Shown: one piece after another, positions 11,030-22,046 of the stretch | Layout: each line of letters opens with the position of its first letter | Position numbering within the stretch: the stretch's first letter is position 1 | From: Psilocybe azurescens | Lineage: Eukaryota; Basidiomycota; Agaricomycetes; Agaricales; Agrocybaceae | Assembly (NCBI GenBank): GCA_023853785.1 | Contig: JAJIRX010000723.1 | Span: 1 to 48,649 of the forward strand | DNA: 48,649 bases | Reading direction: 5' to 3' | The notes under the pieces: generated by a model | What the model was told of the DNA's origin: nothing | The model's database searches: none | Seen by the model: only the letters and a program-made list of their open reading frames with translations | Translations under genes and position numbers: made by a program

Positions 11030-12772
11030 ATGGACAACCACGATGCCTGGGTCACTTCCATTGAACCCATTGAGAAGGCCTTTAATGCGTCTCCTGTCTC
11101 TAGGATCAATGAAGATCTCCTCAGACTAATCTTCCAGACTAATGTTCGGGTCGAAGCGACAGTTCCGCTTTATGTCTACGTCGATCTCATGAACAGGCCA
11201 TTAACTACAGCAAGGCTATCATCACAAGTCTGCCGCTCCTGGAGACGTCTGCTACTAGACTCTCCGTCGATATGGGGAAGATTAATCCACTTGGACTCAT
11301 TAGATCAGAAGAATAACCATTGGAGGGAAGAGTTACTCAGGCGTACTCAATCTTCGCCGCTGTGGGTCACCGGAAACGTAACTGGATCGACTGATAATCC
11401 AACACCGGTACGAGTGTTCTTCTATTATCTCCTCCAGAATCCCAAATGCTGGGAAAGGATCGAGAAACTTGAAATCATCGTTCACGGAGAAGACACATCT
11501 GACAGCGTTTGGAACACCTTCCTCACGCCCGCTCCAAACCTGCGAATATTCGAGATTTATTTCCCCAATGTGAGGGAGCCATTGTTCCAGAATACCATTT
11601 CACCAAATTCCAATAAACGACTGTTTGGAAATCATGCACCAAGGCTGGTGGAGTTCCATGCGGACGGCATTGAATTTGCAGTCGACTCGTCTTGGTTATC
11701 GAACCTCCGCGAAATAGCTACACCTTCTCGACTTACGGTGCCCGAGATACTGGATCTTCTGCTTCACATGCCCCTCTTGGAAAGCTTTTTCCTTCAGTTC
11801 AGCGAGGCGACAGATGAATGGTTGCCCACCGGTATCCTTCCGCACATCGAACTTCCGGCGCTCACCATCATGCTCCTCACCAATAGTCTGGCGACTTGTT
11901 CAACCCTCCTAGAGCACATGTATCCAGCTAAAACATGTTCGCTCGCTCTCACAACCAATAGCTACTATGCTAAGAAATGTATCTCCAAGGATGTTCTACG
12001 ATCTTTGAAGCAGAACCTACCGAGGTATATCCATAATTACTTCAGCACCTATATCTCAACACGCATTAGACTTCGGTTCTTTGTCCACTTCGAAGACGAG
12101 TCTCATCGACATACCCACCATATATTCTTTACCGTTTGCATCTACACCAAGGCCGATTCATCAGAAGCATCAGAAAACAAGATTTTAACAGACTTTCTGC
12201 TACAAGTCTTCGCCAAATGTGCCTTAGACTCACCGTCCCGGTTCTCTTCCGTTACTGAATTATCACTGGATATGCGCTACGCTGAAACAACATCATTATC
12301 TTATTTCCATTCCATGCTCTCTTCGTTTCCCTCCGTCCGGAATCTGAAAACGAACGAAGACAGCATCGTGTTTCTTTGCTCGTTATTCAGTTTACAGCAG
12401 GACGAAGCAACTGGCAACAGACCGTCTACCTTATTCCCCCACCTACAAGTTTTGGAGCTGACCTATCTCGACCCGGATCATTACCTGCTGCCCGATACCA
12501 TTCCGGGAGCTCTCCTGCCGTTCCTCAAGCTCAAGAAAGAGTCCGGGCAACCTATTAATACATTGGACCTGAGATTATGTGGATCTGACACCTTACGAGA
12601 TATCGAATTCCTCGAGGAGATAGAGGGTTTAGAGGTGCTGACGTTGGAAGGCGCAGTGGAAGAGTCCTACATTTGCGGAAGTGGCATGCCTGACAAGCTG
12701 CGCTTTCGTACGAGGAGCGGCTGGAACTCCCCTCCTCCAGCGTCTTCTGGTACAGGAGTAGGCTACGGATGA
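11030..12772 (+). CDS. F-box protein, 580 aa
   Basis: F-box proteins are substrate receptors of SCF ubiquitin ligases and bind Skp1 through the F-box. Residues ~23-95 fit the basidiomycete F-box pattern: SRINEDLLRLIFQTN, then an insert, then LSSQVCRSWRRLLLDSPSIW. The rest is Leu-rich with irregular LRR-like segments (for example LRIFEIYFPNV and VRNLKTNEDS), typical of the expanded F-box/LRR-like families of Agaricomycetes. The gene is a single exon starting at the first ATG of a 580-codon frame, with no internal disruption; length is normal for the family. The C-terminus is a Gly/Ser/Pro tail ending SGTGVGYG. The substrate cannot be told from sequence. Fragments that look related recur in the inverted arms downstream. 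Confidence 0.85.
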   Translation: MDNHDAWVTSIEPIEKAFNASPVSRINEDLLRLIFQTNVRVEATVPLYVYVDLMNRPLTTARLSSQVCRSWRRLLLDSPSIWGRLIHLDSLDQKNNHWREELLRRTQSSPLWVTGNVTGSTDNPTPVRVFFYYLLQNPKCWERIEKLEIIVHGEDTSDSVWNTFLTPAPNLRIFEIYFPNVREPLFQNTISPNSNKRLFGNHAPRLVEFHADGIEFAVDSSWLSNLREIATPSRLTVPEILDLLLHMPLLESFFLQFSEATDEWLPTGILPHIELPALTIMLLTNSLATCSTLLEHMYPAKTCSLALTTNSYYAKKCISKDVLRSLKQNLPRYIHNYFSTYISTRIRLRFFVHFEDESHRHTHHIFFTVCIYTKADSSEASENKILTDFLLQVFAKCALDSPSRFSSVTELSLDMRYAETTSLSYFHSMLSSFPSVRNLKTNEDSIVFLCSLFSLQQDEATGNRPSTLFPHLQVLELTYLDPDHYLLPDTIPGALLPFLKLKKESGQPINTLDLRLCGSDTLRDIEFLEEIEGLEVLTLEGAVEESYICGSGMPDKLRFRTRSGWNSPPPASSGTGVGYG

Positions 12773-13615
12773 TAATGTTCTTTAAGGTGAGATCATCCGA
12801 TCGGACGATCGCAACCTCCCATTTCATTTTGCGGGACCGATAAGACTTCATACGCACAAAAATGCATATCTAGATCTCTCATCTCCGCGCATAGCCGTGT
12901 GCAAGACTTAGTGACAAGCAGCATTATTGACTTGATATTCTTGGAATCGTTAATGAGACCAAAAGAGGTGTCTCCGAGTAGAAGTAGAAAGTGTCTCTGA
13001 TAATCAGCGTAAAAGGTTTTTCAGAAGCATGTAATCGTGCAAGAAGTCGTGATATTATGTGGTCGTGGCAATGAGTTATATACGTAAGGGGTCATGTCTG
13101 GGGTAGTAAATAGGTACTAAGAGAAATATCGCAGATATCTCGGAACGTTCGTAATATGCACTGTCGTGAGCGTAAGGTTATCATAAAACTAATTATATCA
13201 GAGCAAAGCCGTTAAAAATAGACGTAGTAAATAAAAATTAAGGTCCAAGGAACAGAACAGTCGAAAGCAGGATGAAAGCCAAAGGCGAATCATCATACGT
13301 CAGGCCTTGACACACGAGGAGGCCGAATTGCAGGCTACATGGTAACCGAGTAACGTCGAATCGATGCGTTTTTTGAAAGGTTTTTCGTTGTTATCGCGAA
13401 TATTGCACACCAGAAGTGGAAAACGGACGATGCGAAGAACATATAGAAAAGCCGAAAGCGAAAGCAGTCCGCTGAGCGAAGTGCTGTGATCATATGAAGC
13501 TCCTTCAGTCGATGAGTGACCGAGGGATAACTGGGACGAGATCGCGAGTGTCGAGTTGTATATCGTTGGCAAGAGACGGAGTTGCAGTGGATACGCCGGA
13601 AGGAAGAAAGCGATG
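12773..13615. other. No supported gene
   Basis: Frames in this stretch overlap one another or run off the end of the F-box gene on the opposite strand. No domain or splice-supported gene is visible. Confidence 0.5.
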
Positions 13616-14326
13616 CTAGGTAACGTTGAGCTGCCATTCATCAGGGCGACGCCCGGTATTGGAGATGCCGAAGAAGCGGGATCGGCCCATCAAAAAGTCG
13701 ACGCGTTTCATACCCCGCGTTTCTCCTCCTCGTAGTGCCGGGTGCTTCGTTGTCTCCTGTATCGCTGCTCGTACGCGCGCGTAGCGCGTCTTTGGTCGCC
13801 CTCAGAAGGGAAAGAACTGAACTCCGACTGAGTGATGTTCGTGCGTAGTGAGCGGTGGATACTATTGAACACGTCTTCCAGCGTGATGTACGACCCATTT
13901 GATGCATGAACTTTAATTGTCCAGGGAGATATGGACTGGTGATTCTTATACTGGATAGTGGTTGACTGGTGGCCGCCTCACAGAGTGCTCTACTGGAGAT
14001 TGAGTGGTGGTTTCGCGACATTATGGATGGGTGGTCCATGAGATCCCATGTAATGGCGTTTGGCTCCAAGTAGGGGTGCAGGCGAACAGGGCCCGAATGT
14101 CTCGAAGGTGCTGGATGCGTATGCGTCTTCACTGGAGGATACGATGGGGTATATGAGTATGGAGAAGGTCCTGGAAGACCCATCGCCATTGACGGAGGTG
14201 TTATAGGTCCTAAGGAAGACGGAACTGTCGATGTGGAAAAGGATAGAGCAGGTGTTGCCGCAGGGGAGGAGAGTGGAAGATATTCTTGTACGCAAAGCGT
14301 ACGTGTTTATTGACTTTTCCGGGCAT
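13616..14326 (-). pseudogene. DUF6699-type gene with at least three frameshifts
   Basis: On the minus strand the frame opens MPGKVNKHVRFAY at 14,326, similar to MPSQHPKQVRF of the intact gene at 18,687. The domain then follows in pieces: ITWDLMDHPS, SSIRITSPYLP, then after a one-base shift near 13,925 VHASNGSYITLEDVFNSIHR and RRATRAYEQRYRR. After another shift near 13,710 comes KRVDFLMGRSRF, and EWQLNV ends before a stop at 13,616. A further shift lies near 14,265. All the domain landmarks are present in order, so this is either a recently broken gene or one affected by sequence errors. Family function is unknown; many paralogues occur in Agaricomycetes. Confidence 0.75.
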
Positions 14327-17300
14327 TGTATAGTGGGTGGTACGCTGGTCGGGTAAAATTTGGTGTTGTGGAAAAAATGGATATGAGATCTTCACTTACT
14401 TTCGCTCGTCTTTTTATAAGTTCCCGACTCTTGTCAGAACGCGTAACTTAAGTACCGCCTCATCTTGTTAGATATTTTCGCATATTGAAGGTTCAGGGTC
14501 CTGCGCGTGATAAGTTAAAATCCCGTAAGTACCGCCCTCCAAGCGCTCCAATCCTAAACGGGCGATGCTTCGCCAAGATTTTGGGTCTGATAATGGATCG
14601 TACACCCCGGAATCGTTGATACGACAACAGATTGCTCACGGGCGGTGAGAGTGTTCGAGTTCGTTCAATGCACGGAATATGTTCTGTGGATGACGTGGCA
14701 AGCGTTAACAAGAAAGAATCCACTAATGCGCCGGAAACTTTGCGGAATACAAAGTCTGTAAGATTAAGGTTCCGCGTTTTTGGCGTGAGAAATTGTGGAA
14801 TCATCAATCATAGTGATAAGCTTCGCTCCTCACGGTTGGAGTCTCCCCATATTCCGAGTCGACTTGGCCCGATTGACTCCTCTGACGAGAATGGAACAGC
14901 TTTCCACAGTCAAAGATGAAGAGGAGTAAGGAGTGAGATGACATTGTGAGTAAGCAACATTCATTGTATCGCAAGGCAGTGGGCTTCAGTGGAGAGGGCA
15001 AAGGGCAAATGCGGATTCTAGTCTCCGTAGCATGTAGTAGAAAAGGGGGACGGAGGAAGGCTTATGCACTCCTGAGCTGACGCGAGCCAATCAGATGCGA
15101 GCGGGATGATATCGACGAAGCGGGCAATGCTTGAGCACTGCACCAGCACTTAGACAACCCCATACAGTCTATCGCCAATTCCGGCGCCGACCAACGTCAT
15201 GCTCGGGTACGAAAAGGAATTGAGAGCCTCGTGTTATGTCGAATTTTGTAGCAAACGGGAAACGTGTTCCGATGTCGACGCCGATCTATGGATCCATGTA
15301 CTAGTATGACACGATTTCTGTCTGCAATCTCTTTCGTTCTGTACGGAGTAACGGCATTGTGGTGCATTCTCTGAACCCACCATTCCACGCCGCAAACGGT
15401 TCTCAGTGGGGACATGAGCTCCACTATGATCTCAAGTTCTCTATGCCTAGCCCACAACAAGAAATTTTGAACCAAGCTGAGTTGTCTGAATTGTCTTCCA
15501 CTGAACTATGTTTCGTGTATATTTTACCGTCATCATTGACCACGGGAAGGCTGATGCTTACCGTCAATCAGGACAATCAAGTCGAGAAAGTACTTTGCCA
15601 TGCATTTTCATAGGCTCTCTTCCAGGATTGTTTTAATGAAGCTGTCAATTACAACATCAATCTACTGATATCTACTATCCCGGATGGGCCGGTCCGTTAA
15701 ATTCGCACTGAGCTTCGCGTTCATCTAGTTGACTTCTCACTCTTTATATACTATATTTTAAAATAAATCGGGCCACAGATTGACCCCCTAGCTCCATATT
15801 CGAGAGCTGCTGTATTAATGGGGGGGATAATCTGTCTAGAAATAGAAAAGCCGACCTTCATCAATCCTTACTTAGATAGACGGACCCGAAGATCAGGCTG
15901 TGTACATCTTCCCATACTCCAAATTATGGGCTGCTTAGATCCCCAGCATTATTTGTAGGTCACTGATTGTGCATCAATACACGCAATCCATGGAGTAACA
16001 GAGATAGATTATGAGTAATAACGCATTGTAAGACCGCAGTTCTGTAGTGTCAAATTCATTTCGAACTGCGGAAGAGAGGTAGGCGCTTAAACAGGGTGCT
16101 TTGCCGCAGCCTCGATAGTAAGGCATGGGCAGTGCCAGTGGTTTCTGAGCGCTCATTGCGGACTACGATTCATTGCACGTTCAACAAGGTCTAATAACTC
16201 CGCACAGGATTCAGTCACGTTGTCATAGCACATACATAGCCTCGTGGCCGATGGTGTCATTGGTTAAATATTGGTAAACATTGACTCATGGGATACTAAA
16301 TTTCGGACCCATAATTCATCGTGAAGTGAGTAGAGTGACTCGGGCACAACATCAAACCTCCCATGATATCGACGAGCAGCTTGCGTTTGAAAGAGCATAA
16401 TACCTACCATGCAGAATTACGGAGTACTTGCAGCGCTCATGCGCTTGGACGCTCTCGTCAGCACTCAATTATGCCACAATTTTATGTTAGGGGCCAGAAC
16501 CTTGATATCGTTGGAATGGGATCTTCACTCTGTAGTGCTGCCGAGTCAACAACCCACGTTGTTTCAACGTGTGTCAAGCCCACTCAATGATCAAATGCTC
16601 TGTCATGGTCATCATTTCCCGGGAGATCAACCACAAACCAACGGGCGCCTCTATCTGCTGAAGGGCTACCTGGCTGAGACACATAGATTAGTACAGTTAT
16701 ACTTGTGAATTACAATTTGCAATGCCAATTTATTTGAAAAATGAAACCAAAGTAGTTTATGTGATGAATACGTCTTTGTCTTATGCAGAGGTTAGATTAA
16801 AATTTTGACCGCGGTCTGCCGGTTTACTCACGAGTTTCATTCTATTTATTTATCAATTCAATATGTTATCGCATCGTGAACCTATTGGCAGTGTAAAAGA
16901 GTTCTTCACGGATAAGATATGATCTCACCTCAAGAGAGTGGATAGAACCGGGTAATCAGGACATTGTAAGGAGTTGTATTATAGATGTGAGCAGTTTGGT
17001 GTAAATGAGTCGGTGCACAGGCGCTCTACGTACGTAGGGGAGCGGAAATTCCGTCGGAGAAGAACTGCCCATACTGCCCAGATGAGCGGTGCTCTGGCTG
17101 GTTTTCAAGAAATCCTAGCTATAGAAGAATATGATATGAAGCTCTTTCTCTTCGATGGGGACTGTAAACAGAAGGAACATTTATAGCAAACACAGTCCGG
17201 AGGAAAGAAAATAAGACGAAGACAAGGCAGCCAACGAAGAAGTATCCTGTCCAGATCGGGCCACTAGATTCGGAGCATGGAGTCCCGGCACAAGCCACAT

Positions 17301-18686
17301 AATGAACGAATTAATGATTCCCGGAACTTGCCTCGGATCTAGTTCATGAGTGCAATCATTAACGCAACTCGAGCCTGAGGATGGTGTCTTGGGAGGGTTG
17401 CCTCGTTGACTACAGTCGTGCAACGTCGAAGGTGGAGCAGCGTCCTGAAGCTTTTCATATGGATCTAAGACCAATCAGCAGACAATGAACTCACAAGTAT
17501 TTTCACGAACTTTTACTCGCGACTGTGGATAGCGTCACGTAAACATGACAATCAATCGGAGCTTGATTGAGTTTGTACTTTAAAGTTTACACAATAGCAG
17601 CTGAATGGCTTTCAAAATTTGCGAGCCGGAAATGTGCCGTTGATGGTGACCCTTTCAATGCGAGATTCTTGCTATCGACAGAATATTGTCCAGGCCGCCA
17701 TTGTTAGGACCTATACTTTTCCCGAAACCAACTATTTAATAGCATGGTTTGCCCTTTATCTGTATACTACCCATCAACTGACCCAAACTTTGGATTGGAA
17801 TACGCCCTTTCTTATGAGCAAGCATCGCTGCTATAGTCATTATTTCTACATTGCGATCTTCGCGGAATATATGCTATTTTTCATACTGTGAATCATTATT
17901 CATGTCAGGTTAGAATTGAAAGACGCTGTATAGTTGATCTGTGACAGAAGCTTGTATCCTCATGGAATGGTTAGCGCCCGTGAGTTGGCAAGGGCGGAGA
18001 CGTGCTGGCCCCGTGTGCTATAACGACGCTGTAGCACGTTGAAGATTTCAACACATTTATATCTGGCCTCATTTGTGAATTATACGGAGCTCGTCGAAAC
18101 ACGTTTTTATTTCATTACACTCAATGTGCCCATGGATAAGCTGTGCTAAATTTACACCAGGAATATCTTGAGTGCGCGGTAAACGGAACCTGTCGTTGTT
18201 TCTTTAGAACCCAATTATCCTCGTTTACTACTCAAGGTCTGAGCCGAGAATCCTCTGTATCTCATGCAAGAAATAGGTAGGAGATGCATCGACACTCCCA
18301 ATTGTGTACGTTAAGGGAGATCCCGCTTTTATTCCGGCTCCAACGTGTATACATACAAGGTTCCCTCGTGTTCTCCAGGCGGTTGGAGTACATCATAGCA
18401 ATGGTGGTATTTGCTCCATACAGTGATATTGTAACAATATGATGGTGGTAATTATCAGAGTTCTACATGATATGACACCCTCAATGATCCCAAGATTCTG
18501 TTATAATTAACGACGGGTATATTGTGTGTATTTCAGCGGCTATACCACGACCAGGCCCTCAAGGCAGGCAGCATGAATAAAAGGATGACTCAGAGCAGAG
18601 ATAAAGATAAGCTCCTTTCCCATTCCTCAAATACTGTTTATCTTGTATACTATCCTTCCAAACCTCAAGAAAATTGAGTTCTCCAA
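14327..18686. other. Long region without a supported gene
   Basis: I find only short open frames (60-104 codons), with no domain, splice continuity or homology to other parts of the window. The sequence is moderately AT-rich. It may contain untranslated or decayed material that I cannot recognise. Confidence 0.5.
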
Positions 18687-19451
18687 ATGCCTTCCCAGCA
18701 TCCCAAGCAAGTTCGGTTTTTAGATGATAGTGTACCCCGATCTTGGTCTCCACCAGTTGTACCAGATTCCTTCAATCGCATTTATCACTCTTCACCACGG
18801 TTTAACGAGACTATTCCGCATTTCACAGGCACAAATTGGTCCCCAGGATCACTGTCCGACGTAGATTTTATTTCTTCCGTACCTACACACTCACATGCAT
18901 TGCCAATGCCACATATTTCGACGACATCGCTCTCCAATAACCCAAGACGCTTACTTCCACAAGTCTGTCTCGAGACAGGCATTTTGTCATGGAATATACT
19001 CGACGATCCTCTCGGGATGCCTGACAATACTAGGCGTACTAGGCCACTAGCCTCTACGTATACACTTGCACAACCAGCTACAGATCCTCCCGTCTCATTT
19101 ATGCGGATTACCTCTCCGCATCTTCCATGGTCAATCAAAGTTTACGCTTCAACAGATGGCACAAAGCGGTACATCACGGTCCAAGATTTCCTCGTGAGCA
19201 TATATTACTCACTCCGAGAAAATATAACCGCGCATGAATTCGATCAGCTTCCGTCGGAGAACGACAAGATGAGGGTCAGGAGAGCCTACGAGAGCAGATA
19301 TAGACGGCTACGAGAAATAGATCCAGCTGCGTACGAGATGGAAAGACAAGGAGGAGTGAAACGTGTAGACTTTCTAATAGGTCGTTTGCATTTTGACGGG
19401 ATAGAGCTTGTAGATCATATGCTCAATGAGTGGAGACTCATCATATCGTAG
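18687..19451 (+). CDS. DUF6699-domain protein, 254 aa
   Basis: This is an intact single-exon frame starting at the first ATG. The first ~90 residues are Pro/Ser-rich and probably disordered. The conserved part begins around residue 98 with ILSWNILDD, followed by SFMRITSPHLPW (~137-148), then YITVQDFLVSIYYSLRENIT, an Arg-rich helical stretch (RVRRAYESRYRRLREID), GGVKRVDFLIGRLHFDGIE, and NEWRLIIS at the C-terminus. These are the landmarks of the fungal DUF6699 domain, whose biochemical role is not known. No signal peptide or membrane segment is seen. A frameshifted paralogue lies 4.4 kb upstream on the opposite strand. Identification rests on motif order recalled for the family. Confidence 0.8.
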   Translation: MPSQHPKQVRFLDDSVPRSWSPPVVPDSFNRIYHSSPRFNETIPHFTGTNWSPGSLSDVDFISSVPTHSHALPMPHISTTSLSNNPRRLLPQVCLETGILSWNILDDPLGMPDNTRRTRPLASTYTLAQPATDPPVSFMRITSPHLPWSIKVYASTDGTKRYITVQDFLVSIYYSLRENITAHEFDQLPSENDKMRVRRAYESRYRRLREIDPAAYEMERQGGVKRVDFLIGRLHFDGIELVDHMLNEWRLIIS

Positions 19452-19952
19452 AGGTTTGCACGTTCTGTTTAGGTTAGCTAACATATTGTACACTTATAAG
19501 TTCCCGTCTTTTAATATCATACCTGGAGCAGCCTTTACTTGTTCGACGTTACGGTGGAAATTAGAAAGTATACTGGTAATATGCTCATTTTTTCACCTGC
19601 GATGGACTGGGGTGCTCTAAGGTGGCTCTTACACCTTGGGCCAGGACGTAGACCGGCTGTGTATCCATGGTGGCACATAAGCAGCGGTGTCTCCGATACG
19701 TCGACTTGATTAGGAAATGGCATCGCATGTCAATGCGGTGTAACGTAGCAAAGCGCCCAAGCGAATACGCACGAATAGCCGAATAGCTGTTATTCATCTA
19801 ACTTCCGACCACTCTATATCAATCAACCTTGTAAATCTGTGTGAACATACTCTCAAGGTTCGAGGTATTTCTCCAAAGCACATCACTAATGTCCCACCAA
19901 CGCAACTCCCCCCTCGGCGCAGTCTACGATAGCTAAAACTCAGATAGAATTT

Positions 19953-20789
19953 TTGCAACTGATTCTTGACGAAGAAATCGTAGGATATGGCATAGCCATA
20001 TCTCCAGACAAAGATATCTTTTCTTACCGTATTGAAGAGGAAGGCCTCGTACTTGCTTTCATGCTACAGCTTTACAAAGATATCAAAGTCCTTCTGGAGA
20101 TGATTCAAGATTACGCTCCATCGGAAAGTAGCCTCACCTTCAGCATGCAATAACTACTCTACTTCACTTTTTCTGTAAATGGACGACCCACTCTACAAGG
20201 AGACCGCTTTATGGAAAAGTGGTGTGTGGCAAAAGCCACGCTAGCTCTGTGGAAAGCGTCATTCACGGATGTTATTCTTATGGACGAAAGGCTGCTCAGA
20301 GATAAGCAAATCAACATTTCCACGGTATTGCACGATAAATGGCGCAATCTGTATTCTGCTTTTGTGCTAAAACACGAAGGTTACGTTGTGTCATTGAAAG
20401 GATTTCACCCAAGGTTCTCCTTCACATCAAAATGCTTGCGAGGTTTTGGTTTTCATCGGCTACTTCGCGTCAGTCTACCCCCACTAACACACATCAGTCT
20501 TATCGGCGTTTACCTGGAGTGGGATAAATTATTTGCGAAGCTGGTTGCCCCTTTCTCGGCCTCTTTGTTCAGTGAAGCTCTCAGTGTGTCCTTTCATGAG
20601 CGCCCTCCTGGTTCACGGCGTAATAATCTTTGGTTCCTGAAATATCTCAACGCCCCAAAGTTAGAGGTATTCTCTATATCCGCTATGTGCAGGTATAGAC
20701 CACTATACTGGAACTTTGGAGCATATTGTAAGTTCCTCAAAGGTTGCACAAGAACACTCCGTGTACTGTCCTTGTGCGATAGCAAGTAG
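19953..20789 (+). pseudogene. Fragment of a Leu-rich, possibly F-box-family gene
   Basis: Two adjacent frames (about 19,953-20,153 and 20,211-20,789) read like one protein interrupted by a stop or an unplaced intron. The second contains short Leu-rich segments such as LPPLTHISLIGVYLEW and LNAPKLEVFSIS, reminiscent of the C-terminal halves of basidiomycete F-box proteins. No F-box is found upstream, and the frame ends in LRVLSLCDSK without a clear terminus. I call it a truncated, unassigned fragment. Confidence 0.4.
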
Positions 20790-21751
20790 CTTACTGTTAT
20801 CGAGAGCTGCTTCTCCTATACAATTCCTGTGACGTCACACAGAGACTGCTGAAGATCATTCTGAATGTAAGCGGTCTAATACTTCCAATAACGGAGCTCA
20901 TATGTCGTCAAACGGTCGACAAACTGAAAGCTAGGTCTACTGTTAACGGGCTTCTTAACATAACTAAAGGCTTCATTCAGTAGCAAAGAAGATGCCCTTG
21001 ACTTAATTCAGACTCGGAATGGTGATGAAGGATGCTCACAGGGGACCAGCATTATTACGTCGCTTAAAGTCAGGACTCCCAGGTGGAGACTGGATGACTG
21101 TGAGATTAGTTGGATACAGATTTCTGTGTATTAGTGCAATAGCTATTACTACTTCATCGTGACTCATAGTTTTGATACAATCGGAGATAGCCAATTCCTG
21201 GTCCATTATTACCATTATCGTCTGATTGCTTTTGTACTGGGTATGAATACGAAAAATATATGTGAGTAAAGTTACAGGAGCATGGATGAGTAACTCGCAT
21301 AAATAAAAGTAAATAGCTGATTGATGATATCTAAAGTTACGGGAGTGCGGGTGAGTAACAATAGGTAGAATAAGTAATAGATCGTAAATAGTGAAGTGAG
21401 AAATACTGACCTCAGTGTACACGAAAGTTAACGGCTGATGGTCGGAATAACGAAAAGAGACACAACACAGTGCCCATGTGGAAGCTACCATACAGATGGC
21501 GTGCTGCTGCACAGTAGATATGGGAAGAATAAATATGCGGGAGGGCTTGCCAAGGCCCCAGAGAAATAGGAAATGAAATGGCTTAAAACAGAAGTTAGAG
21601 AAAAAAACAGGTAAGGTAATAAAAACATAACATCTGTATGAATGCTCAGTTTCCAGTGAGAAGTTTAACCGCGACAGTAGGTGTATGTGCCGTGGTCCTG
21701 ACTCTCGACTAGCATTGTAAGCCTGGCGGACCAGGATTACCACAGCCCCTT
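20790..21751. other. Intergenic; contains a short direct repeat
   Basis: A minus-strand open frame of 235 codons spans 21,036-21,743, but its start is GTG and its composition looks non-coding. Within it, about 28 nt near 21,271 (TAAAGTTACAGGAGCATGG, then ATGAGTAAC) recur near 21,331 with small changes. Confidence 0.35.
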
Positions 21752-21797
21752 TTGTATTATGCTAAGCGAACATGATAACCAACTTCATTGTGTGCCC
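21752..21797 (-). pseudogene. 5'-half tRNA-Ala relic
   Basis: On the minus strand, from 21,797 leftward, the sequence begins GGGCACA, continues through a D-arm (AAGTTGGTTATCA) and an anticodon-loop TTCGCTTAGCAT. It matches the 5' half of the intact tRNA-Ala 249 bp away, then loses similarity. No T-arm or 3' acceptor follows. It retains the AGC anticodon but cannot fold as a tRNA. Confidence 0.7.
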
Positions 21798-21960
21798 CGA
21801 TGCGTGTGGTTGGGTGTTTATCCACTTGTGATTGAAGTCCACAGCTCATCACAACAAAAGCAAAACTAAAGCAATGCAAAGCCACGAAGACACATTAATC
21901 ATAGTTATCACAACACAGGAGGAAAGAGTAACAGTGATTAATGGGTTTGAAGTGCAAAAA

Positions 21961-22046
21961 TGGACGCATTGGGAATTGAACCCAACACCTCTCGCAGATC
22001 ATTTGTTATGCTAAGCGAGCGTGATAACCAACTACACCATGTGCCC
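21961..22046 (-). tRNA. tRNA-Ala(AGC) with 12-nt intron
   Basis: Read on the minus strand. The 5' acceptor GGGCACA pairs with TGCGTCC plus discriminator A, allowing one G-U and one A-C mismatch at position 5. The D-arm is GTGTAGTTGGTTATCAC. The anticodon stem CTCGC/GCGAG encloses TTAGCA, a 12-nt intron (TAACAAATGATC) at the canonical place after position 37, then T. The T-arm is TTGGG-TTCAATT-CCCAA. The A-box and B-box are both good. Anticodon AGC reads Ala codons. The acceptor mismatch is unusual, so it might be weakly functional. A half-copy lies nearby. Confidence 0.85.

Noticed and set aside
21036..21743. Minus-strand open frame of 235 codons
   Set aside because: It starts with GTG, contains internal short sequence repeats, has low-complexity hydrophobic composition and shows no domain. 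It is probably a chance frame.
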